Shown piece by piece: positions 8,348-17,694 of a DNA stretch of 64,000 nt; the first letter of the stretch is position 1, and the number at the start of each line of letters is the position of its first letter. The DNA is from Actimicrobium sp035984655. Its GTDB lineage: Bacteria > Pseudomonadota > Gammaproteobacteria > Burkholderiales > Burkholderiaceae_D. The notes beneath the pieces were generated by a model. That model saw only the letters and a list, made by a program, of their open reading frames with translations. It was not told the origin of the DNA and did no database searches. A program made the translations under genes and the position numbers. The stretch is from positions 1 through 64,000 of the forward strand of contig NZ_JAXCHT010000022.1 of NCBI RefSeq assembly GCF_035984655.1, given 5' to 3'.

Positions 8348-9832
8348 ATGAAATATTCGGATTTACGCGACTTTATTGCCCAATTGGAATCAATCGGCGA
8401 GTTGAAAAGAATTACCTTCCCCGTCTCAAGCTATCTTGAAATTACCGAGATCTGCGACCGCACCTTGCGCGCGGGCGGGCCGGCATTGCTGTTCGAGCGC
8501 GTTGACGGGCAATCGATTCCGGTGCTGGCCAACCTGTTCGGCACACCGCGCCGGGTGGCGCTTGGCATGGGCGCGGAGGAGGTTGGCGAGTTGCGCAAGA
8601 TCGGTCACGTGCTGGCGCGCTTGAAGGAGCCGGAGCCGCCAAAAGATTTCAAGGACTTGCTCGGCCTGGGCGGGTTGGTGAAATCCCTGTGGGACATGGC
8701 GCCGAAGGAATTGCGTTCGGCCGCCTGCCAGGACATTGTTCTTGAAGGCGAGTCGGTAGATCTCGGCAAGCTGCCAATCCAGCATTGCTGGCCGGGCGAT
8801 ATTGCGCCATTGATTACCTGGGGCCTGGTGATTACCAAGGGGCCGCACAAGAAGCGCCAGAATCTGGGTATCTACCGGCAGCAGGTCCTGTCGCGCAACA
8901 AGGTCATCATGCGCTGGCTGGCACAGCGCGGCGGCGCGCTCGACTTTCGCGAACATGCCCTGGCGACGCCGGGGAAACCTTATCCGATTTGTGTGGCGCT
9001 GGGCGCCGATCCGGCCACCATCCTCGGCGCCGTTACGCCGGTGCCGGACAGCCTCTCTGAATACCAGTTCGCCGGTCTGTTGCGCGGCAGTCGCACCGAG
9101 CTCGTGAAAGCGATCGGCAGCGAGTTGCGGGTGCCGGCCTCGGCGGAAATCGTGCTCGAGGGGCATATCTATCCGGATGCAACCCACCCGTCCGGCTTTG
9201 AGCATGCGCTGGAGGGGCCGTATGGGGACCACACCGGCTATTACAACGAGCAGGACATGTTTCCCGTGTTGACGATTGACCGCATCACGATGCGCCGCAA
9301 TCCCATTTATCACTCGACCTATACGGGCAAGCCGCCTGATGAGCCTGCGATTCTTGGTGTTGCCCTCAATGAGGTATTCATTCCTCTATTGCAAAAGCAG
9401 TTCAGCGAGATCACAGACTTTTATTTGCCGCCGGAAGGATGCAGTTACCGCATGGCGGTCGTGCAGATGAAAAAATCGTACCCGGGTCACGCCAAGCGCG
9501 TGATGTTTGGGGTCTGGAGTTTCCTGCGTCAGTTCATGTACACGAAATTCATCATCGTGGTCGATGAGGATGTCGATATTCGTGAATGGAAAGAGGTTAT
9601 CTGGGCGATCACGACGCGCGTCGATCCGTTGCGTGACACCATCATGGTGGATAACACGCCGATCGATTATCTGGATTTTGCTTCTCCGGTCAGCGGCCTA
9701 GGCAGCAAAATGGGCATCGATGCCACCAACAAGTGGGTCGGGGAGACCAGCCGCGAATGGGGGCAGCCAATTTCGATGGACGATGATGTCAAGGCGCGCA
9801 TCGATGAAATCTGGAGCCAGCTCGGCCTGTAA
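8348..9832 (+). CDS. ubiD: UbiD family decarboxylase (3-octaprenyl-4-hydroxybenzoate carboxy-lyase)
   Basis: A 494-residue prenylated-FMN-dependent decarboxylase of ubiquinone synthesis, close to the 497 residues of E. coli UbiD. Family segments include MKYSDLRDFIAQLE, GGPALLFE, LEGPYGDHTGYY with acidic active-site surroundings, and MRRNPIYHSTYTGKPPDEP. It needs the UbiX flavin prenyltransferase, which is not in the window. It appears monocistronic. Confidence 0.95.
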   Translation: MKYSDLRDFIAQLESIGELKRITFPVSSYLEITEICDRTLRAGGPALLFERVDGQSIPVLANLFGTPRRVALGMGAEEVGELRKIGHVLARLKEPEPPKDFKDLLGLGGLVKSLWDMAPKELRSAACQDIVLEGESVDLGKLPIQHCWPGDIAPLITWGLVITKGPHKKRQNLGIYRQQVLSRNKVIMRWLAQRGGALDFREHALATPGKPYPICVALGADPATILGAVTPVPDSLSEYQFAGLLRGSRTELVKAIGSELRVPASAEIVLEGHIYPDATHPSGFEHALEGPYGDHTGYYNEQDMFPVLTIDRITMRRNPIYHSTYTGKPPDEPAILGVALNEVFIPLLQKQFSEITDFYLPPEGCSYRMAVVQMKKSYPGHAKRVMFGVWSFLRQFMYTKFIIVVDEDVDIREWKEVIWAITTRVDPLRDTIMVDNTPIDYLDFASPVSGLGSKMGIDATNKWVGETSREWGQPISMDDDVKARIDEIWSQLGL

Positions 9833-9899
9833 ATCAGCGGCGTGCTGCTTTCGTCGTTTAAAGTCGCACGACGCCCGCATTGCTGGTAAAATTCGACCC

Positions 9900-9995
9900 G
9901 GCGGGCCCCTGCGCATTGTGGCATGGCCAACCTGGTCAGGTCGGGAACGAAGCAGCCACAGTCATTTACCATAAGTGCCGCAGACAAGGCTCGCC
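9900..9995 (+). ncRNA. ffs: 4.5S signal recognition particle RNA
   Basis: The apical SRP signature lies at about 9934-9956 (AGGTCGGGAACGAAGCAGCC), with the GGAA-type tetraloop environment and the asymmetric loop that binds Ffh. The 5' end GGCGGGCC (9900-9907) pairs with GGCTCGCC (9988-9995), closing a ~96-nt hairpin RNA. A T-run follows at 9995-10001. A TAAAAT -10 element lies at 9887-9892, about eight bases before the 5' end; the -35 is poor. The ends are estimated from pairing. Confidence 0.93.
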
Positions 9996-10000
9996 TTTTT

Positions 10001-10601
10001 TAATTTGTCTTGAACAGTCGTTTGATACTCGAACGACTTCACGCTCTCCAATTCATTTCCCCTGAAACCTTGACCGAATCCGGCCATCGTTATCTCCGCA
10101 GCCGCAATCTATTATTTCTTCAAGACATTTCAGTGTGCATCGTTCTGGTGCGCGGCAATGCCTGATTCGATCGCCAATGGCTGGCGGCTCGCCCCTGGTT
10201 GGAATTTCCAATAAATAACTATAGCGAATGCAATCATCTGGTTAATTCTTTTTCCGAACACCATTTTTCGCAGACTCCGTGTTTCAAAAGAGTTCGCTGT
10301 CGTCTTTGACGCGCGAATGTGAAAGTGAATGCACCTGAACAGTCTGATATAGACCACAAACATGCATTTGACGGACTGATTTTTAATTCAGCGCATATTA
10401 ATATGCATCGGTTATTGCAAACTGCCAACGACATAGTAAAATTGCGAGAAGTTATTGGCTGTAAAACAAGAAATCGGACCATGCCCTGAGCGGGCACATC
10501 ATTGAGGGCGTAAAGTGATGTGTGCAAATATGTCGGGCAACTGCTGAGCGATGCTGGTTTTTGCTGATTCACTTCTTCTTATCAATTCACTGGAAACCAT
10601 T
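10001..10601. other. AT-rich leader region of hns
   Basis: About 600 bases between ffs and the hns-like gene, clearly more AT-rich than the surroundings at 10085-10470. No convincing gene is visible. Short open frames on the minus strand lack ribosome sites and family features. AT-rich, probably curved upstream DNA is usual for autoregulated hns genes, so self-binding is plausible but only inferred. Confidence 0.45.
10415..10442 (+). promoter_or_regulatory. Putative sigma-70 promoter for hns
   Basis: TTGCAA at 10415-10420 and TAAAAT at 10437-10442 are separated by 16 bases, a good match to the housekeeping consensus. Transcription would begin near 10449, leaving a ~150-base leader before the hns start. 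Confidence 0.6.
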
Positions 10602-10892
10602 ATGCCGACCTACAAAGAATTAACCGTACAAATCGAAACACTGCAGAAGCAGGCAGCCCAGGCGCGCCAGACCGAGATCGCCGATGCGATTGCTGATATC
10701 AAGGGCAAAATGAAAGATTACGGCATTACTCTTGCAGATCTTGGACTGGCCGGCGCGAAAAAATCAGGAAAGGCGAAGGAGCCGGTTGCTGCCAAATATC
10801 GCGACAGCGTTTCCGGTTCCACGTGGTCCGGGCGCGGCAAACCGCCACGCTGGATCGCAGGCAAGGATCGGGCCGAATTCCTGATCAAATAA
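10602..10892 (+). CDS. hns: H-NS family nucleoid-associated protein
   Basis: A 96-residue protein with an N-terminal coiled-coil oligomerisation region (residues 1-45), a Lys-rich linker and the C-terminal DNA-binding motif STWSGRGKPPRW followed by KDRAEFLI. It should bind and silence AT-rich DNA. Length and layout match the short H-NS paralogues common in Burkholderiales. The start at 10602 gives MPTYKELTVQIETL, a typical N-terminus. The ribosome site is weak. Confidence 0.92.
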   Translation: MPTYKELTVQIETLQKQAAQARQTEIADAIADIKGKMKDYGITLADLGLAGAKKSGKAKEPVAAKYRDSVSGSTWSGRGKPPRWIAGKDRAEFLIK

Positions 10893-11281
10893 GTCGTTCC
10901 GGCACGCCAGTCGCATTAGTTGTCGAAGACAGCCTTGTCCGGCACTCCCGGGTCCGGATAAGGTTCGCGACTGCCTTTGCCGGGTCAACTCCGGCTCTGA
11001 CCATCCCGCCAGTTCTGATGGTTAATCACCGCAATTCACATTGCCACTCCGTCCTTCCAGCGCTCCGCCACTGCCGTGGCGCACACAAGACAGCGCCTCC
11101 ACTCGCGCAACGACAGTAGCAAATTCGATCCGGCCTGTAACTCGCCTGGTCGAAAATCAAGGTCCCGCTGCGCTCCTGTTGTATTCCCGAATAAGTGATA
11201 ATGTTGGCCGGCCCATTAACCGGGCCAGGGGTTGTTCGACCCCTGCCGATGTTCAACGGATCTATTTGCCAATGGTTTGTC
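10893..11281. other. Intergenic region before the RND efflux operon
   Basis: Roughly 390 bases. No gene, RNA or clear regulator binding site recognised. It must hold the promoter of the downstream efflux operon. No divergent regulator gene is present here. Confidence 0.35.
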
Positions 11282-12439
11282 ATGCGCCTGAATGTAAAAA
11301 TACTGCTTTTCACAATTGTTATTGTCACTGCCTTTGCCGTTACTGTTGAGTGGTTCAGGAGTAAATCGACTAGCGAGCGAAAAGGCACGCGCAATGCGGT
11401 GCAAACAGTGAGAACGGGATTGGCGCAAACAAAGGCTATTCCAGTGACCTTGCTGGCGAATGGGTACGTTACCCCGATCAATATTGTTGATGTACGGCCG
11501 CAATTGCAAAACCTGGTGCGCGAAGTCCATGTGAAGGAAGGTCAGGACGTGCGCGTTGGCCAATTGCTGTTCACCCTCGATCAACGCAATGATGCGTTCG
11601 GCATGGAGAAAGCCCGTGCGCAGGTGGCGCGTGACCGCGCAGACCTGGCCGATGCGCAAGCCACCTTGAATCGTAATGAGGAGTTGCTGGCCAAGAAATT
11701 CGTCTCGCAGGCGGTGATTGATACGGCGCGCAGCAGAGTCGATGCGTTGCGCAGCACCTTGCAGGCCGACCAGGCCGTGGTTGCATCAAGCGGCGTGGCG
11801 CTTGGCTACAACCAGATTCGCGCCAGCATCAGTGGACGCATTGGTGTGATCAGCGTCTATCCCGGCAGTCTGGCGCAGCCGGGCGGCGCGCCAATGCTGA
11901 CCATTTCACAGATTGATCCAATCGCCGTTGCCTTCACGCTACCTGAACGTGAACTCGCGTACCTGCGCAAGACTTACCCGCAGGGCGATGCCCCGGTCTT
12001 CGCCAAACTGGCCGACGGCAGCGAACGCAAGGGCACCATGACGTTCATCGATAACAGCGCCGATACCCAGAGCGGCACGATTCGCATGAAAGCCCGCTTT
12101 GACAATGCCGATCGCAGCCTGTGGCCGGGCGCCTTTGTGTCCGTTCGACTGGTCTCGCGCACCTTGCCCGACGCGGTGGTGGTGCCGGCACAGGCACTGG
12201 TCACCGGCCCGATCGATCAATTCATTTACGTCGTGCAGGGTGATGACAGCGTCGCGATGCAGAAAGTCGAGGTCGTCGTGATCGAAGACGGGTTGGCCGC
12301 CGTGACCGGGTTGAATGCCGGCGTGCGCGTGGTGATCGAAGGCGCCCAGAACCTGCGCCCCGGTGTCAAAGTCAAGGAAATGGTGCCGGTCGCCGTGACG
12401 CCCGCGCCGGCCACCATCACCGTTCCGCGCGCTCCCTGA
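11282..12439 (+). CDS. RND efflux periplasmic adaptor (membrane fusion protein)
   Basis: A 385-residue HlyD/MdtA-type adaptor linking an inner-membrane RND pump to an outer-membrane channel. It has an N-terminal membrane anchor (RLNVKILLFTIVIVTAFAV), a lipoyl half-motif (VKEGQDVRVGQLLFTLD), an alpha-helical hairpin at about 105-170, the second lipoyl half (YNQIRASISGRIG) and beta-barrel segments. I start at ATG 11282 because the hydrophobic anchor follows at once, although the ribosome site is poor. The pump gene starts two bases after the stop. No TolC-like gene is adjacent. Confidence 0.9.
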   Translation: MRLNVKILLFTIVIVTAFAVTVEWFRSKSTSERKGTRNAVQTVRTGLAQTKAIPVTLLANGYVTPINIVDVRPQLQNLVREVHVKEGQDVRVGQLLFTLDQRNDAFGMEKARAQVARDRADLADAQATLNRNEELLAKKFVSQAVIDTARSRVDALRSTLQADQAVVASSGVALGYNQIRASISGRIGVISVYPGSLAQPGGAPMLTISQIDPIAVAFTLPERELAYLRKTYPQGDAPVFAKLADGSERKGTMTFIDNSADTQSGTIRMKARFDNADRSLWPGAFVSVRLVSRTLPDAVVVPAQALVTGPIDQFIYVVQGDDSVAMQKVEVVVIEDGLAAVTGLNAGVRVVIEGAQNLRPGVKVKEMVPVAVTPAPATITVPRAP

Positions 12440-12441
12440 CC

Positions 12442-15400
12442 ATGAATATTTCGGAACTCTGCATTCGCCGTCCGGTGATGACGGTGCTGTTGTCGGTCGC
12501 CATTGTCGTGGTCGGCATGTTTGCGTATTCGAGGCTGCCGATTGCGGCCCTGCCGACCTACAACACGCCGGTGATCAACGTCACGGCGGTGCTGCCGGGC
12601 GCCAGCCCGGAGATCATGGCGGCGTCGGTTGCCACCCCGCTCGAAAAGCAGTTTTCGACGATTGCCGGACTGGCCACCATCAGCTCCAGCAATACGCTGG
12701 GCAATACCTCCATCACGCTGGAATTCAATTCGGATCGCGACATCGACGCCGCCGCAGTCGACGTCCAGGCTGCACTGCTGCGCGCGCAACGCAGCCTGCC
12801 GGTCGAGTTGACGGCACTGCCGGCGTACCGCAAGGTCAATCCGGCCGATGCGCCGGTGCTGCTGGTAGCGTTGACCTCGCCATCGATTTCGCTGGCAGAT
12901 CTGAACGATTTCGCCGAGAACCTGATTTCGCCCTCGTTGTCGACCATCGACGGCGTGGCGCAGGTGCAGGTGTATGGACAGCGCCGCTTCGCAGTGCGCG
13001 TCAAGGTCCGCCCGAACGAGCTGGCGGCGCGCAATCTGAGTCTGGATGATCTGGCCGGCCTGATCAAATCGGCCAATGCCAACGGCCCGGTCGGCGTACT
13101 CGATGGCCCGCGCCAAAGTCTGACGCTGGAGGCCAACCGGCAGCTGCGCAACGCCGCCGATTTTGCCGGACTGATCATTGCCAGCCATGACGGTGTCAGC
13201 ACCCGGCTGATGGATGTCGCCAGCGTTGAGGACAGCGTCGAGTCTGCCAAGAGCGGCAGCTGGGCCAACGGCGAGCCATCGATTGTGCTGGCAGTGCAGC
13301 GCCAGCCCAACGCCAATACCGTGGCAGTGGTCGACGCCGTCAAGGCCACGCTGCCAACCTTCAAGTCGCAAATGCCGGCGTCGATCGAGATCCACGAACT
13401 CAACGACCGCTCGGTCTCGATTCGTGATTCGATTGCCGACGTCAAGCACACGCTGCTGCTGACGGTGGCGCTGGTGGTGCTGGTAATTTTCCTGTTCCTC
13501 AAGCGGCTGTCGGCCACTGCGATCCCGGTGCTGTCCCTGCCCATTTCGCTGATCGGCTGCTGTGCGCTGATGTATTTGCTGGGCTACAGCCTCGACAATA
13601 TCTCGCTGCTCGGGATCACCATCGCGGTCGGACTGGTGGTCGATGACGCCATCGTCATGCTGGAAAACATCGTGCGTCATGTCGAGTTGGGCATGGAGCC
13701 ATTGGCGGCCGCATTGAAAGGCTCGCGCGAAGTCGGCTTCACGATTCTGTCGATTTCGATTTCGCTGGTTGCGGTGTTCATTCCGATTTTCTTCATGCCG
13801 GGCGTGATCGGCCTGATGTTCCGCGAATTCGCGGCCGTCGTGGCGCTGGCCATCATGGTGTCGGCGCTGGTGTCGCTGACGCTGGTGCCAATGCTGTGCA
13901 GTCGCTTCCTCAAGCATGAGAAACCTGAAGATGACAGCCGCTTCAGCCGGCTCTTCGAGCGCGGCTTTCATGCCGTTCTCAACGCCTATGGCAGCGGACT
14001 GGATTGGTGCCTGACGCGCAGCAAGACGGTGTTGTTGGCCGCGCTGGCAACCTTCGTGCTGACCGGTTTGCTGTTTGCCGAGATTCCCAAGGGATTTTTC
14101 CCGACCGAAGACATCGGCCAGATTCGCGGCACCATCGAAGGCCCCGAAGATATTTCCTACCCGGCGATGGTGAAGCTGGTGCAAGCCGCAGCCGAGGTGA
14201 TCGGACGCGATGCGAATGTATTGTCGGTCACCTCGCGCGTCACCAGCGGCAACACCGGCGGGCTGTTCATCGGACTCAAGGCACGCACGGCGCGCAAACC
14301 CATGGACGGCGTGCTGGAGCAATTGCGCAGCAAGCTTGGCGGTGTGCCGGGACTGTCGGTGTATCTGACCCCGGTGCAGAACCTGAGCCTCGGCGGGCGC
14401 GTCAGCAAGAGCCGCTACCAGTACGTGTTGCAAAGTGTCGCCGCCGATGCCCTCAACGATTGGTCGGAACAATTGCAGGCAAAGATGCGCGCCGATCCGA
14501 TTTTTCGCGACGTCACCAGCGACTCGCAATTGCGCGGGCTGCAGGCCCAGGTGGATATCAACCGGGATCGCGCCAATGCCGCCGGGGTGCAGATCCAGGA
14601 CATCCGCACCGCGTTGTACAGTGCCTTCGGTGACCGCCAGGTCTCGACCATCTTCACCAGCAGCAATAGCTACCAGGTGATTTTGCAGGACGCCGAATCG
14701 GGCCAGCAGGATGAAGCCGATCTGAGCAAGATCTTTGTCCGCAACAAGAGCGGGGCGCTGGTGCCATTGCCGAGTCTTGCCACCGTCAAGCGCACCGCCG
14801 GACCGATCTCGGTCAATCATCAGGGACAGCTGCAGGCGGTCACCGTGTCATTCAATCTGGCGCCGGGCGTGCCACTGGGCGAGGGCAGCGCCGCGCTTGA
14901 CCGCATCAAGGCCGGACTGAACATGCCGCCGACCATCATTACCTCGTATGCCGGTGACGCCGCGGTGTTTCAATCCTCGCAGGGCAGCCAGATCGCACTG
15001 TTGTTGCTGGCCGTGGCGGTGATCTACATCTTGCTCGGCGTGCTGTATGAGAGCTACATCCATCCGCTGACCATCCTGGCCGGCTTGCCATCGGCCGCGG
15101 TGGGGGCGTTGCTGGCATTGCGGCTGTTTGATTTTGAACTGACCCTGATCGCCACCATCGGCATTCTGATGCTGATCGGGATCGTCAAGAAGAACGCCAT
15201 CATGATGATCGACTTTGCCCTGGATGCGCAGCGCACGCGCGGTGCAACGGCCTTCGATGCCATTCGCTCAGCGTGTCTGTTGCGCTTCCGGCCGATCATG
15301 ATGACCACCATGGCGGCGCTGGTGGGCGCGCTGCCGATTGCGCTCGGGCTGGGCGCCGGCGCCGAGTTGCGACAACCGCTCGGGGTCGCCATCGTCGGCG

Positions 15401-15504
15401 GTTTGCTGGTGTCGCAAGTCATTACACTGTTCATCACGCCGGTGATTTTCCTGGCGCTGGATCGTTTCAGCGGAGCGGGTCCGCTGCAATTCGAGACAAG
15501 CTAA
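12442..15504 (+). CDS. RND efflux transporter permease (HAE1/MdtB-like)
   Basis: A 1020-residue proton-driven pump with the standard layout: TM1, a large periplasmic loop, TM2-6, TM7, a second loop, TM8-12. The proton-relay Asp pair appears in GITIAVGLVVDDAIVMLENI. Both periplasmic porter domains and GIVKKNAIMMIDFA in the second half are visible. Substrates cannot be inferred, but drugs or dyes are typical. Its stop overlaps the convergent acyl-CoA dehydrogenase stop by four bases. Confidence 0.94.
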   Translation: MNISELCIRRPVMTVLLSVAIVVVGMFAYSRLPIAALPTYNTPVINVTAVLPGASPEIMAASVATPLEKQFSTIAGLATISSSNTLGNTSITLEFNSDRDIDAAAVDVQAALLRAQRSLPVELTALPAYRKVNPADAPVLLVALTSPSISLADLNDFAENLISPSLSTIDGVAQVQVYGQRRFAVRVKVRPNELAARNLSLDDLAGLIKSANANGPVGVLDGPRQSLTLEANRQLRNAADFAGLIIASHDGVSTRLMDVASVEDSVESAKSGSWANGEPSIVLAVQRQPNANTVAVVDAVKATLPTFKSQMPASIEIHELNDRSVSIRDSIADVKHTLLLTVALVVLVIFLFLKRLSATAIPVLSLPISLIGCCALMYLLGYSLDNISLLGITIAVGLVVDDAIVMLENIVRHVELGMEPLAAALKGSREVGFTILSISISLVAVFIPIFFMPGVIGLMFREFAAVVALAIMVSALVSLTLVPMLCSRFLKHEKPEDDSRFSRLFERGFHAVLNAYGSGLDWCLTRSKTVLLAALATFVLTGLLFAEIPKGFFPTEDIGQIRGTIEGPEDISYPAMVKLVQAAAEVIGRDANVLSVTSRVTSGNTGGLFIGLKARTARKPMDGVLEQLRSKLGGVPGLSVYLTPVQNLSLGGRVSKSRYQYVLQSVAADALNDWSEQLQAKMRADPIFRDVTSDSQLRGLQAQVDINRDRANAAGVQIQDIRTALYSAFGDRQVSTIFTSSNSYQVILQDAESGQQDEADLSKIFVRNKSGALVPLPSLATVKRTAGPISVNHQGQLQAVTVSFNLAPGVPLGEGSAALDRIKAGLNMPPTIITSYAGDAAVFQSSQGSQIALLLLAVAVIYILLGVLYESYIHPLTILAGLPSAAVGALLALRLFDFELTLIATIGILMLIGIVKKNAIMMIDFALDAQRTRGATAFDAIRSACLLRFRPIMMTTMAALVGALPIALGLGAGAELRQPLGVAIVGGLLVSQVITLFITPVIFLALDRFSGAGPLQFETS

Positions 15505-17132
15505 TTCTGCGGCCAGGCCCGCGCCAGAATGGCATCCTGCACCGCCACGGCGGACAGCGTCCCGTAGACGCGCCCGCAAGCGCCATCGCGCCGGCTGGCG
15601 ATGAACGCATCGGCGATCGGCGCCGGCGCATGCTGGCGCATCAGGCTGCATTGCAGTGCCAGCACAAGTTGCTGCACCAGGCGGCGCGCCAGCATTTCGC
15701 GCTGCTCGACAGCGACGCCAAAATCGCGCCGCAACGCCGTGACGATCGACTGCATCTCGCTGTCGTTGGCGGCGATCACATCGAGCAGTAATCCGAATCC
15801 TTCCGGATCGCGTTCGATCGCCCGCAACACGTCCAGGCACATCACGTTGCCAGAGCCCTCCCAGATGGAATTGACCGGCGCCTCCCGATACAGGCGCGCC
15901 ATCGGTCCGGTTTCGACATACCCATTTCCGCCCCACACCTCCATGCACTCGCCGGTAAATTCGAGCGCGCGCTTGCAGATCCAGAATTTGGCGGCCGGCG
16001 TCACGATGCGGCGCAGCGCGCGTTCCAGCGGCTCGTCCGGATTTTCGCAAGCCTGGGCCAGCCGCAGCATCAACAGCGTCGCCGCTTCGCTTTCCAGCGC
16101 CAGGTCGGCCAGTACGTTTTTCATCAGCGGTTGCTGTGCCAATGGCTTGCCGAAGGCGCTGCGATGGCGTGCATGATGGATGGCCTGGACCAGCGCCTGT
16201 CGCATCAGTGCGGCGCTGCCAATGACGCAATCGAGCCGGGTTGAATTGGCCATCTCGATAATGGTCGGAATGCCGCGCCCTTCGTCGCCGACCAGGATGC
16301 CGTGGGCGTTGTCGAATTCGACTTCGCTGCTGGCGTTCGAGCGGTTGCCGAGCTTGTCTTTCAGGCGTTGAATCAGGATCGGATTCTTGCTGCCGTCGTC
16401 GCGCCAGCGCGGTACAAAAAAACACGACAAGCCGCTGTCGGTGCGCGCCAGCACCAGATGCGCATCGCAGCTCGGCGCCGAGAAAAACCACTTGTGCCCG
16501 GTGAGTGCGTAGGTCGCGCCGCGGCCCTCGCCGTCGAGCGCGCGTGCCACGGTGGTATTGCTGCGCACATCGGAGCCACCCTGTTTTTCGGTCATGCCCA
16601 TGCCGATCAGGATGGATTTCTTTTGCGCCAGTGGCAGGTCGCGCGGGTCATGCTCGCGCGACAGCAGCTGCGCTTCGAGTCGCGCATAGAGCGCCGGCTC
16701 ATTCTGCAGTACCGGGATGGCCGCATATGTCATCGTGGTCGGACACAACGCCCCGGCTTCGATCTGTGCATGCAGAAAATACCCGGCCGCACGGGCCAGA
16801 TGCGCGCCCTTGCGCCGTGCGATCCACGGCAAGGCATGCAGTCCTTCATGTCGCAACAGGCCCAGCAGCGTATGCCAGGCCGGATGGAATTCGACCTGGT
16901 CGAGGCGCTGTCCGCGGCTGTCGTGCGTCGCCAGTTCAGGTTCGTGGCGGTTGGCCAGCGCGGCCGTTTGCCGCAGCCCGGCACTGCTGAGCGACAGGCC
17001 AACCCGGCTCATGTCGTCATCCGCCCACGCCGCGTCATTTTGCAGCAGCGCGTCACGCAGGACCGGGTCGGTGCGGTACAGGTTGTAGTCGATCAGATCA
17101 GGTACTTGATTGGTGACGCTATGGGTGGACAT
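15501..17132 (-). CDS. AidB-like acyl-CoA dehydrogenase
   Basis: A 543-residue flavoprotein, matching E. coli AidB (541). Segments include GMGMTEKQGGSDVRSNTT (flavin contact), LTGHKWFFSAPSCD and the C-terminal FTGECMEVWGGNGYVE with the region of the acyl-CoA dehydrogenase catalytic Glu. AidB is induced by alkylation stress and binds DNA; other members oxidise branched acyl-CoAs. The start at 17132 has GGAG eight bases upstream and gives MSTHSVTNQVPDL. No ada or alkB gene is nearby, so the stress role is unproven here. Confidence 0.88.
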   Translation of the reverse strand: MSTHSVTNQVPDLIDYNLYRTDPVLRDALLQNDAAWADDDMSRVGLSLSSAGLRQTAALANRHEPELATHDSRGQRLDQVEFHPAWHTLLGLLRHEGLHALPWIARRKGAHLARAAGYFLHAQIEAGALCPTTMTYAAIPVLQNEPALYARLEAQLLSREHDPRDLPLAQKKSILIGMGMTEKQGGSDVRSNTTVARALDGEGRGATYALTGHKWFFSAPSCDAHLVLARTDSGLSCFFVPRWRDDGSKNPILIQRLKDKLGNRSNASSEVEFDNAHGILVGDEGRGIPTIIEMANSTRLDCVIGSAALMRQALVQAIHHARHRSAFGKPLAQQPLMKNVLADLALESEAATLLMLRLAQACENPDEPLERALRRIVTPAAKFWICKRALEFTGECMEVWGGNGYVETGPMARLYREAPVNSIWEGSGNVMCLDVLRAIERDPEGFGLLLDVIAANDSEMQSIVTALRRDFGVAVEQREMLARRLVQQLVLALQCSLMRQHAPAPIADAFIASRRDGACGRVYGTLSAVAVQDAILARAWPQN

Positions 17133-17694
17133 GTTGCGGGCTCCAGGAGGATTGAATGCCCAGTCTAATGCGGATTCGTCGCAGAATCGCAAATTATTCA
17201 AATGCCAACGCCGGGTTTTAATGCGTAATAAAAGATTAATTAATCCGCCGACGCGCGGTCGTTTCGCATCTGAATTAAATGAATGATATTCAAGACTGAT
17301 AACGGAATTTCAGTCGCCGATCTCGCGACAAAAAGTTCTCGCTAAAAAGGTTAAATATTTGCACCGATGACCAACGGTTCCGTTGCGAAACAAAATAGTG
17401 TGACGTAACCTTTCTTTGCACCAAATGCTTCGCCTCGCGGAAACATGCCATCGGTTTCCGGGTTGGGCGAAGTTGTTGGGTGAAGTTGTCCGGTTTTCCT
17501 TCTGTCGTTGCATGTTGAAAAGGCACACCCGGATTAAGCATCGGGTTTTCCGCCAGTCCTTCCTCCGCTGACCGCAGCAAATGCGAATGGGCCCTAACGC
17601 CCCTCGGGGCATCGCTTTGCCTGAAAAAAGCACGGCCCGGCGCGTGTCGCCTTGTTCGTGATCCAGATGTCTTTTATCAAACCATGGGAGTCTT
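17133..17694. other. Intergenic region with AT-rich divergent promoter
   Basis: About 560 bases between divergent genes. The part at 17180-17300 is AT-rich (several TAATAA and TTAATTAA stretches) and probably contains both promoters. Two overlapping minus-strand open frames at 17290-17633 have no ribosome site or family features, and I do not call them genes. Confidence 0.4.

Noticed and set aside
10234..10572. Minus-strand 112-codon frame between ffs and hns
   Set aside because: No ribosome site and no protein-like pattern; it lies in the AT-rich leader with a good plus-strand promoter.
12226..14820. 864-codon open frame on the minus strand
   Set aside because: It is antisense to the adaptor and RND pump genes, is His/Gln/Arg-rich from mirrored codon bias, and has no family motifs.
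17290..17633. Two overlapping minus-strand frames before the Tat-exported protein
   Set aside because: Neither has a ribosome site or recognisable features; the region fits a divergent promoter.
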